Shown here: in pieces, positions 1-4,411 of the stretch
Layout: every line of letters starts with the position of its first letter
Numbering within the stretch: the first letter of the stretch is position 1
DNA from: JAWLCG01 sp041687295
Lineage (GTDB): Bacteria; Planctomycetota; Phycisphaerae; SM23-33; FEN-1343
NCBI GenBank assembly: GCA_041687295.1
Contig: JAWLCG010000348.1
Span: forward strand, 1 to 5,167
Length of the DNA: 5,167 nucleotides
Direction: 5' to 3'
Translations under genes and position numbers: made by a program
Notes under the pieces: generated by a model
The model's input: the letters and a program-made list of their open reading frames with translations, nothing else
Told to the model about the DNA's origin: nothing
Database searches by the model: none

Positions 1-215
1 CCCCGCTGGCCGACCATGCCGGTGTAGGCCTCGAGGCGCGAGGCGCACTGGCCGCAGGCGAAGCTGAAGGGACGACCCAGCGCCCCGCTGCCGCCCGCCG
101 GGGCGACGGGGGTGAAGGCCTTGCCGCAGCCCGGGCAGGCGGTGGGCTGGCTGAGCCGCTGGGCCGGCAGGCTCACGCGGCGCTGGCAGTGGGGGCAGGC
201 GACCTCGTAATCCAT
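1..215 (-). CDS. Zinc-ribbon protein, N-terminal part (runs off the left edge)
   Basis: The frame reads leftward from an ATG at 215-213 and is still open at base 1, giving 71 residues of an incomplete protein. It begins MDYEVACPHC and has a CPHC knuckle (residues 7-10) paired with CPGC (27-30), a typical four-Cys zinc ribbon. A short Gly/Ala/Pro linker follows, then a second ribbon begins with CGQC (54-57); its partner Cys pair should lie beyond the edge. An AGGGAG sequence lies 6 nt upstream of the ATG and supports this start. Such ribbons are common at the N-terminus of planctomycete proteins, often in front of membrane or unknown domains, so the ribbon does not identify the function. It is divergent from the phosphorylase gene at 319, with a 103-bp gap. 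The reading frame and metal site are secure; the role is unknown. Confidence 0.8.
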   Translation of the reverse strand, partial: MDYEVACPHCQRRVSLPAQRLSQPTACPGCGKAFTPVAPAGGSGALGRPFSFACGQCASRLEAYTGMVGQR

Positions 216-248
216 GGGCGCTCCCTGTGGACCGGTGCCAGCCAACCC

Positions 249-277
249 TTGCGGGGCGGGCGGGCTTGGGCCATAAT
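249..277 (+). promoter_or_regulatory. Likely sigma70-type promoter of the phosphorylase gene
   Basis: TTGCGG (249-254, 3 of 6 matches to the -35 consensus) and CATAAT (272-277, 5 of 6 to the -10) are separated by exactly 17 bp. CATAAT stands out as an AT-rich hexamer in very GC-rich sequence. The predicted transcript would start near 284 and have a leader of about 35 nt that includes the AGGAG ribosome-binding site at 310-314. The opposite gene (1-215) must be transcribed from the same gap, but I see no good hexamer pair for it. Confidence 0.5.
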
Positions 278-318
278 CGGGCCGGACACATCCTAACCCT
301 TCGCACGCGAGGAGCTCA

Positions 319-1194
319 ATGGCCCCCACTCTGGCATGCATGGCCGGCATGGCGATCTACCGCCTGCAGGCCCAGGGCCGACTGACCGGCCAATCCCTGG
401 GTCGGCGCGACACGCCGTTCGGGCCCAGCGAGGAGATCGTGCTCGTCGACGCGCCGACGCCCTACTATGTAGTCGCCCGGCACGGTACGGGCAAGTATCG
501 GCTGTCGGCGAGCTTCGTGAATCACCGGGCGATCCTGTACGCCCTGAAGGACCTGGGCGTGCGGCACGTGGTGGGCTGGTCTGCGGCCGGCGCGGTCAGC
601 CACAGCCTCAACGTGGGCGACCTGGTGATCCCGACCGACCTGATCGACCGCACGACGCGGCGGGCGAACACCTGCTTCGAGCAGACGGGCCTGGGCGTGC
701 TGCGGCAGTTTCCGGTATTCTGCCCGGCCCTGGGCGAGGCGATGGCCCTGGGCCTGGCCGACCGGGGCGTGCCGGTCCGCGAGAAGGCCACGCTCGTCGT
801 CACCGAGGGCCCCCGCCTCGAGACGCCGGCGGAGATCCGCCTGCACGCCGCCGGCGGGGCCGAGCTGGTGGGCCATAGCTTCGCGCCCGAGGCCTTCCTG
901 GCCAAGGAGCTGCAGCTGTGCTTCGCGGGGCTGGCCTACGTGGCCAACTACGCCGAGACGGGCAGCCGGCATAGGCCGTTCTCGGCCAACGACCTGTTCG
1001 GCGGCCTGGCCGGGCCCAGCGAGGGCGAGCGGACCGCCCACGCCATCGACGCCATCGCCGATCTGACCGACTGGCTGGCCGGCTACCTCGCCGAGCACCC
1101 CCCCACCTGCGAGTGCGACCGCACCATGGCCTACGAGGCCCGCAAGTTCGGCCTGGGAGACGACTGGCGGCAGTGGTTCGGACAGGGGGCCTAG
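319..1194 (+). CDS. MTAP/PNP-family nucleoside phosphorylase with divergent active site
   Basis: This 291-residue protein belongs to the trimeric purine nucleoside / 5'-methylthioadenosine phosphorylase family, cytoplasmic enzymes that split a nucleoside with phosphate during purine or methylthioadenosine salvage. Family landmarks in order are ARHG (53-56), the N-H-R-A-x-x-Y-A-L-K-x-L-G-V segment (68-81), a G-D-L-V-I-P loop (100-105), D-R-T-T-R (110-114), TEGPRLETPAEIR (162-174), APEAFLAKEL (189-198) and ANYAETG (209-215). The length suits the family. N210 and A212 occupy positions that are Asp in adenine-specific MTAP; Asn there is typical of enzymes for 6-oxopurines (guanine, hypoxanthine, methylthioinosine), so I infer a 6-oxopurine substrate. 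The N-terminal GGTG phosphate loop is replaced by A-G-M-A (9-12), and the ribose-contacting Met by H186. The start is backed by AGGAG with a 4-nt gap. It could also be an inactive or re-purposed homologue. Confidence 0.88.
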   Translation: MAPTLACMAGMAIYRLQAQGRLTGQSLGRRDTPFGPSEEIVLVDAPTPYYVVARHGTGKYRLSASFVNHRAILYALKDLGVRHVVGWSAAGAVSHSLNVGDLVIPTDLIDRTTRRANTCFEQTGLGVLRQFPVFCPALGEAMALGLADRGVPVREKATLVVTEGPRLETPAEIRLHAAGGAELVGHSFAPEAFLAKELQLCFAGLAYVANYAETGSRHRPFSANDLFGGLAGPSEGERTAHAIDAIADLTDWLAGYLAEHPPTCECDRTMAYEARKFGLGDDWRQWFGQGA

Positions 1195-1257
1195 CGGGCG
1201 CGGAGGCGCCAGCGGTCGAGGCGACGGGGGGCCGAGACTTGAGCGGCCCGGCACGAT

Positions 1258-1281
1258 GCCCACGGAAGGCATTCCGTGGGC
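1258..1281 (+). terminator. Perfect 10-bp hairpin after the phosphorylase gene
   Basis: GCCCACGGAA (1258-1267) pairs perfectly with TTCCGTGGGC (1272-1281) around a 4-nt loop, GGCA. It begins 63 bp after the phosphorylase stop codon. No T-run follows, so it is not a textbook intrinsic terminator. It may instead act as a 3'-end stabiliser, a terminator without a U-tract, or a protein-binding palindrome in front of the lipoprotein gene. The pairing is directly visible; the role is inferred. Confidence 0.5.
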
Positions 1282-1361
1282 TTGGGCAGATGGAGGCGAC
1301 CGACGAACGCGGGGGGCGGGGGCGGTGCGACCCTGGGCACGGGCGGGGGCGTACTAGGGGT

Positions 1362-1862
1362 ATGAGCACGCCACGCTGGACAACGTTCTGTGCGGTCCTG
1401 GCGGGGTTGGGGGTGACGGTCCTGGCGGGCTGCGGCGATCCGTGGGGCGCCGGCGAGGGGCCTGAGACGGCCTACTGGCGCGGCTACCAGGCGGGACGGA
1501 TGACGGCGCAGGCGGAGGCGGTCCCACCGGAGGCGGCGGGCCCGGTCGAGCCGGCGGACCCCTTCGCGCCGCCTCGCGAACCGCAGCCCCCGCTGGACGC
1601 ACTGCCCCCGGAACTGTACGGGCTGGGGCCCGATCCGTACGTCTACGGCGTCTACCCTTACGGCGCCTTCAGCCGACAGGAGCGTGGCTGGTACAGCGAC
1701 CAGCCGGAGTTCCGCGACCTGCGCCCCTGGCAGTTGAATCGGCCCTGGAGCCCCTACCGGTACGGGCCGCAGTTTCCGCCCGTGCGCCGGGAGTACCACG
1801 GCTACCTCCGCGGCGTCGGCGAGAGCCGCCGCGCCTACCGCCACCGCCAGGGCTGGCCGTAG
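1362..1862 (+). CDS. Small Tyr/Pro/Arg/Trp-rich lipoprotein of unknown function
   Basis: The chosen ATG gives 166 residues with a classic lipoprotein signal: short n-region with R5, hydrophobic stretch 9-22, and lipobox L21-A22-G23-C24, so the mature protein should be lipidated on Cys24 and held in a membrane. The mature part starts with a short segment containing YWRGYQAGR (38-46), passes through a Pro/Glu/Ala-rich linker (about 55-90), and ends in a basic, aromatic tail with many Tyr, Pro, Arg and Trp, including PDPYVYGVYPYG. No catalytic motif or known domain is recognisable, and the composition suggests an extended or disordered chain. The frame is open upstream to 1113, but only the 1362 start puts the signal peptide at the N-terminus. 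The ribosome-binding site is poor: AGGGG sits only 1 nt before the ATG. I do not recognise the family. Confidence 0.72.
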   Translation: MSTPRWTTFCAVLAGLGVTVLAGCGDPWGAGEGPETAYWRGYQAGRMTAQAEAVPPEAAGPVEPADPFAPPREPQPPLDALPPELYGLGPDPYVYGVYPYGAFSRQERGWYSDQPEFRDLRPWQLNRPWSPYRYGPQFPPVRREYHGYLRGVGESRRAYRHRQGWP

Positions 1863-1879
1863 GTCCCTCCGCGCAAAGA

Positions 1880-1909
1880 CAACGGGCGGCCCGTGGGGAC
1901 CGCCCGTTG
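1880..1909. terminator. Shared hairpin terminator between convergent genes
   Basis: CAACGGGCGG (1880-1889) pairs perfectly with CCGCCCGTTG (1900-1909) around a 10-nt loop that may add two more C-G pairs. It lies 17 bp past the lipoprotein stop and 28 bp past the stop of the opposite PEP-CTERM gene. In the minus-strand transcript the stem is followed by TCTTT, a short U-rich tract, so it fits an intrinsic terminator best for the PEP-CTERM gene. For the plus strand the stem is equally strong but lacks a U-tract. Confidence 0.75.
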
Positions 1910-1937
1910 GCGTGGAACGCAGATAGCTCGGCGGGGG

Positions 1938-2789
1938 TTACCGCCGGCGGCGGAGCAGCAGGCCGCCCAGGCCCAGCAGGGCCAGCGAGGCCGGCTCGGG
2001 GACGGGGGTGACGTCCGCGAAGCTGGTGCCGAAGCGGATCTCGTCGATCGCGCCGGCATTCTCGCCGCTGTTGGGGTAGAAGTAGGTGCTGCGGAAGACG
2101 ACGTCCTCGGTCGTCTCCAGGCCGGTGCCGGCCACGTCGGGGGCCCCCAGGCCGGGGGTCGGGTTGACGTAGAGGGTCACGCGGTCGGAGCCCTCCTGGA
2201 GGAACTCGAACTTGACGACCATCAGGTAGGTCTCGCCGATGACGCGGTCGATGCCGGTGCAGACGGTGTTGGCGGCTGAGGCATCGTGGGTGAGGGCCCA
2301 CTTGTTATCCCCGTCCAGGGCGACCTGGACGTAGTTGCCGCCGTCGCCGTTCCAGGCGATGTGGCTGTTGTGGAAGCGGAACCGCTGCGGGCCGTTAGCC
2401 ATTGGCTGGATCAGGAAGCTGGCCCACAGCGTGGTGCCCTCGGCGCCGATGGCGAACGCATTGGGCTCGAACTCCTTGCGGAAGGGCGTCCAGTCGTCGT
2501 CGGCCTCCCAGCTGGGGGCGATGCCCAGCCGCTGGCCGCTGCTGACCCAGTCGCCGCCGCCGACGGCCTTGTTGCCGGCAACCTGCAGGGCGCCGAAGCT
2601 CAGGCCTGGCTCGGTGATCTTATACTTGGCGTTGTTGTTCTGGACGTCCCACTCGCCCATCTCCAGGGCGTTGTTCAGGCCGTCCAGGGCGCCCGCGGGG
2701 CCGTCGATCGGCTCGTAGGCGATCAGGCCCGCCCCGGACCAAGCCGTCAGGGCCGTCACTGTCAGTACTGCCGCTGCCAGACGAAGCAT
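1938..2789 (-). CDS. PEP-CTERM sorted exported protein with LamG-like domain
   Basis: This 283-residue exported protein begins with a signal peptide (R3, hydrophobic 4-16, likely cleavage around residues 20-24). The body resembles the LamG/concanavalin-like beta-sandwich proteins common in planctomycetes and verrucomicrobia: LIAYEP near the mature N-terminus (22-27), GTTLWASFL (118-126), DRVTLYVNPTPG (202-213) and AIDEIRFGTSFADV (247-260). It ends with V-P-E-P (263-266), a hydrophobic segment (about 267-279) and four Arg, the PEP-CTERM sorting signal. Known biology: exosortase cuts near the PEP motif and the protein is delivered to the cell surface or extracellular matrix. The ligand is unknown; sugar binding is only a fold-based guess. 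The start is secure because GGGAGGAG lies 3 nt upstream of the ATG. No exosortase gene is in the window. It is a single-gene unit with its own promoter and terminator. Confidence 0.92.
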   Translation of the reverse strand: MLRLAAAVLTVTALTAWSGAGLIAYEPIDGPAGALDGLNNALEMGEWDVQNNNAKYKITEPGLSFGALQVAGNKAVGGGDWVSSGQRLGIAPSWEADDDWTPFRKEFEPNAFAIGAEGTTLWASFLIQPMANGPQRFRFHNSHIAWNGDGGNYVQVALDGDNKWALTHDASAANTVCTGIDRVIGETYLMVVKFEFLQEGSDRVTLYVNPTPGLGAPDVAGTGLETTEDVVFRSTYFYPNSGENAGAIDEIRFGTSFADVTPVPEPASLALLGLGGLLLRRRR

Positions 2790-2934
2790 GTGCTCCTCCC
2801 TTTCCTCCGTCGCGATGGACGGACCTTTCTAGGGCCAACCCCTGGCCGCCGAGGGAGGGACCTTGACGTGCACCCTCCACGGCATATGACCACGAATCTG
2901 CGCAATCGAACCTGGCGCAGCCTCCCCGGCTGCA
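2790..2934 (-). other. Long 5' leader of the PEP-CTERM gene, with hairpins
   Basis: If the promoter at 2941-2968 is right, the minus-strand transcript has a leader of about 145 nt. It can form GCAGCC/GGCTGC with a 5-nt loop near its 5' end (plus coordinates 2917-2933), a GGCCA/TGGCC stem (about 2833-2847), and TCCGTC/GACGGA with a 6-nt loop (2806-2823) that ends 6 bp from the Shine-Dalgarno sequence. No known riboswitch consensus was recognised. The leader may simply be unstructured spacer with chance GC stems. Confidence 0.35.
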
Positions 2935-2940
2935 CTGTTT

Positions 2941-2968
2941 ATTGTAGGTCCAACTCCGGAGGCGCCAA
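2941..2968 (-). promoter_or_regulatory. Likely sigma70-type promoter of the PEP-CTERM gene
   Basis: On the minus strand, TTGGCG (plus 2963-2968; 4 of 6 matches to -35) is followed after 16 bp by TACAAT (plus 2941-2946; 5 of 6 to -10). Transcription would start near 2934. It is the best hexamer pair seen in the gap on that strand. A perfect palindrome lies 7 bp upstream of the -35 element. Confidence 0.55.
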
Positions 2969-2975
2969 GGGCGAT

Positions 2976-2995
2976 TCCCGATAGCCTTATCGGGA
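2976..2995. promoter_or_regulatory. Perfect 8-bp palindrome between divergent promoters
   Basis: TCCCGATA (2976-2983) and TATCGGGA (2988-2995) are perfect inverted repeats around a 4-bp spacer. The half-sites are more AT-rich than their surroundings. The site is just upstream of the PEP-CTERM -35 element, where activators often bind, and about 65 bp upstream of the candidate VOC promoter. A dimeric regulator's operator is plausible but inferred; an RNA hairpin is the alternative. Confidence 0.4.
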
Positions 2996-3060
2996 TAACG
3001 CAGACCGCTCAACCGTAATAGCCCGCCCGCCCCCGCCTTCGCCGCTGAGGCGCCTGGCGC

Positions 3061-3089
3061 TTGTGCTGGGGCCTCGGGGGGCGTATCGT
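3061..3089 (+). promoter_or_regulatory. Possible promoter of the VOC gene
   Basis: TTGTGC (3061-3066; 3 of 6) and TATCGT (3084-3089; 4 of 6) are spaced by 17 bp. The start would be near 3096, giving a very short leader. The -35 element directly abuts an interrupted palindrome, GCGCC-T-GGCGC (3050-3060). The match is modest and this is a weak call. Confidence 0.3.
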
Positions 3090-3102
3090 GGTGGATCACC
3101 AC
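3088..3102 (+). promoter_or_regulatory. Palindrome touching the VOC ribosome-binding site
   Basis: GTGGTG (3088-3093) and CACCAC (3097-3102) are perfect inverted repeats around GAT. The right half ends directly against the AGGAG ribosome-binding site (3103-3107), and the left half overlaps the candidate -10 element. As DNA it could be a repressor operator; as RNA a small hairpin could affect ribosome access. Either role is inferred. Confidence 0.4.
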
Positions 3103-3113
3103 AGGAGACCCCG

Positions 3114-3500
3114 ATGAAGATCGAGCACGTTGCCTTCAATGTCCCCGCCCCGGCCGCCATGGCCGACTGGTGGGTAGAGCATTTGGATATGCGGATCGTC
3201 GCCCAGGGCGGCCCGCCGGTGACCGGACGGTTCCTGGCCGACGCCACGGGCCGAACGCTGGTCGAGATCTATGCCAACCCCGCCGCCCCCACGCCCGATT
3301 ACACCGGCCTCGACCCGCTGGTGCTGCACCTGGCCTTCGTGTCGGCCGACATCGCCGCCGACCGCGCCCGCCTGGGCCAGGCCGGGGCCACCCCCCTCGG
3401 CGAGATCCAAACCACGCCCGCCGGCGACCGCGTGTGCATGCTCCGCGACCCCTGGGGCTTTCCCCTCCAGTTGGTCCAGCGCGCCCAGGCGATGCCGTAG
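3114..3500 (+). CDS. VOC-superfamily (glyoxalase/dioxygenase fold) protein
   Basis: This 128-residue cytoplasmic protein has the size of a two-module vicinal oxygen chelate domain. It starts MKIEHVAFNVPAP, with H5 as the first metal ligand, followed by a W-W-x-E-H-L helix (19-24). E51 in L-V-E-I-Y is the expected second ligand, H72 in VLHLAFV the third, and D-P-W-G-F-P-L-Q-L (112-120) the usual closing strand. The fourth ligand position holds Q119 where Glu is most common; Gln can still bind metal in this superfamily. VOC proteins include glyoxalases, ring-cleaving dioxygenases, epimerases and resistance proteins, and nothing here picks among them. The start is supported by AGGAG (3103-3107) with a 6-nt gap; an earlier in-frame GTG at 3063 has no such support. 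It appears to be a single-gene unit between its own palindromes and a terminal hairpin. Confidence 0.88.
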   Translation: MKIEHVAFNVPAPAAMADWWVEHLDMRIVAQGGPPVTGRFLADATGRTLVEIYANPAAPTPDYTGLDPLVLHLAFVSADIAADRARLGQAGATPLGEIQTTPAGDRVCMLRDPWGFPLQLVQRAQAMP

Positions 3501-3536
3501 GCGAGGATACCCCCCGGGCCGCCCGGGGTCTTCGCC
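3500..3536 (+). terminator. Long hairpin starting at the VOC stop codon
   Basis: GGCGAGGA (3500-3507) pairs with TCTTCGCC (3529-3536), including one G-T wobble. Above a small bulge, CCCCGGG (3512-3518) pairs with CCCGGGG (3522-3528) around a 3-nt loop. The stem base includes the last G of the TAG stop codon. No long T-run follows, so this may be a non-canonical terminator or a 3'-end stabiliser of the VOC transcript. Confidence 0.6.
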
Positions 3537-3631
3537 AAGAAGAAACAGCGGAGATGGGCCACAGAGGCGCAGAGGACCCAGCGCGGGCTTCGCCCCCAAC
3601 CCAACCTGAATCCGTAACTCGGCCCGGCGGT
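3537..3631. other. Non-coding, repeat-like intergenic stretch
   Basis: I find no gene here. The stretch contains CCACAGAGGCGCAGAGG (3556-3572), two direct copies of an approximately 8-bp CAGAGG-type word, and a GGGC-TTC-GCCC mini-hairpin (3586-3596). It resembles dispersed intergenic repeats I recall from planctomycete and verrucomicrobial genomes, which often produce spurious short ORFs. The resemblance is from memory and not tested. Confidence 0.35.
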
Positions 3632-3829
3632 CCAGAGGAAACAGCGCAGGGGCTCTGCCCCCCACACCCCCGGGATTTGTCGCTTTGGGGCCACCGGCAT
3701 GGGATGGGCTCACGCCCCTGCCGGCCGGCCGGGCCCGAGGGCGGGCGGCTCGGATCCTCTGCCGGTGGGCGAGAATGCGCAAAATCCCGGGGTCTGGGGC
3801 AGAGCCCCAGGGGAGTTCCTCCGGTGGTG
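3632..3829. repeat. Imperfect inverted pair of GC-rich repeat units
   Basis: Two similar units face each other. Their clearest pairings are GGGGCTCTGCCCC (3649-3661) with 3796-3808 (13 bp perfect), CCCCGGGATTT (3668-3678) with 3782-3792 (11 bp perfect), and CCACCGGCA (3691-3699) with 3760-3768 (9 bp perfect). Outer edges also share GAGGAA (3635-3640) with TTCCTC (3816-3821). The centre is rich in GGCC. Each unit contains its own small palindrome, GGGGC-TCT-GCCCC. The whole could fold into one long cruciform or RNA hairpin. It has no coding frame of its own and ends just before the next gene. It could be a MITE-like or REP-like element, or two solo repeats inserted in opposite directions. Confidence 0.65.
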
Positions 3830-3847
3830 GGGCTGCAGGTGCATGGA

Positions 3848-4399
3848 ATGGGTGATCGCTGGATCGACATTGGGCAGGTGCGGGTGGACGCCGAGGCGCT
3901 GGCGGGCCTGGCCCACCGGTGCCGGCCGGCGCTGTGCCGCGGCGAGAGCTGCTGCGGGCGGTTCGAGGTGTGCGTGGGCCGATCGGAGCTGCGCCGCCTG
4001 ACGGGCCTGCTGCCGGCGGCCCAGCGGTTCGCCCCGCAACTGAAGGACGCCAACCCCTTCGACCCCGCCGGCGAGGGCCTCTATGCCCTGGACACCGACG
4101 AGGACGGGTTGTGCGTCTTCGCGTTTCGGCGCGGACGTGGTACACTATGCGCACTGCACGCAGCCGGTCTGGAGCTGGGCCTGGCCCCCGAGCAGGCCAA
4201 GCCGAACAGCTGCTGGCTGTGGCCCCTGGCCGAGGGTCCCGGCCGACCCAGGGTGCTGACGGTGGTGGAGGATGCCTGGGAGCATCCCTGCAACCGCCGC
4301 CGCGCCCCTGGCCAGCCCGGCCTGGACGCCGGCGTGGTCGAGATCGTCCAGGGCCGCTTCGGCCGGCGTTTCGTGGAGGCCTTGCTGGCCCGTCTGTAA
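3848..4399 (+). CDS. Cysteine-cluster protein, YkgJ/DUF3109-like
   Basis: This 183-residue cytoplasmic protein has nine Cys: C25, C30, C35, C36, C42, C89, C101, C122 and C148. The order C-x4-C-x4-C-C, then D-E-D-G-L-C-V-F (84-91), L-C-A-L-H (100-104), A-K-P-N-S-C-W-L-W-P-L (117-127) and a final H-P-C (146-148) matches the pattern of YkgJ/DUF3109-type proteins, thought to bind zinc or an iron-sulfur cluster. Their biochemical function is not established, so none is given here. The ATG start is preceded by AGGTG with a 6-nt gap; a GTG at 3839 is a possible alternative. The open frame continues upstream through the inverted repeat and across the VOC gene, but that part is a shadow. The downstream hydrolase begins 12 nt after its stop, indicating one operon; a functional link is not obvious. 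Confidence 0.8.
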   Translation: MGDRWIDIGQVRVDAEALAGLAHRCRPALCRGESCCGRFEVCVGRSELRRLTGLLPAAQRFAPQLKDANPFDPAGEGLYALDTDEDGLCVFAFRRGRGTLCALHAAGLELGLAPEQAKPNSCWLWPLAEGPGRPRVLTVVEDAWEHPCNRRRAPGQPGLDAGVVEIVQGRFGRRFVEALLARL

Positions 4400-4404
4400 A
4401 GGAG
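4398..4404 (+). promoter_or_regulatory. Ribosome-binding site that fixes the hydrolase GTG start
   Basis: AAAGGAG lies 7 nt before the GTG at 4412 and shares its first two bases with the TAA stop of the cysteine-cluster gene. This is the strongest start signal nearby, no ATG is in a better position, and the overlap suggests coupled translation of the two genes. Confidence 0.85.
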
Positions 4405-4411
4405 CCCATCG

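Noticed and set aside
316..1272. Minus-strand open frame of 318 residues
   Set aside because: It lies antisense to the phosphorylase gene, whose family motifs are unmistakable; the product is compositionally biased.
1113..1361. N-terminal extension of the lipoprotein from a GTG at 1113
   Set aside because: It would overlap the phosphorylase gene and bury the signal peptide and lipobox in the middle of the protein.
2790..2934. A riboswitch (for example c-di-GMP type) in the PEP-CTERM leader
   Set aside because: Several stems can be drawn, but no known conserved core sequence was recognised.
2286..2984. Plus-strand open frame of 232 residues
   Set aside because: It is antisense to the PEP-CTERM gene and runs into its promoter region without any recognisable domain.
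3299..3700. Minus-strand open frame of 133 residues in the intergenic region
   Set aside because: It is a translation of the repeat-like DNA and the antisense of the VOC gene end, with no start signal or domain.
3170..3847. N-terminal extension of the cysteine-cluster protein
   Set aside because: It overlaps the VOC gene out of frame and crosses the inverted repeat; the family-like part starts at the ATG at 3848, which has a suitable ribosome-binding site.
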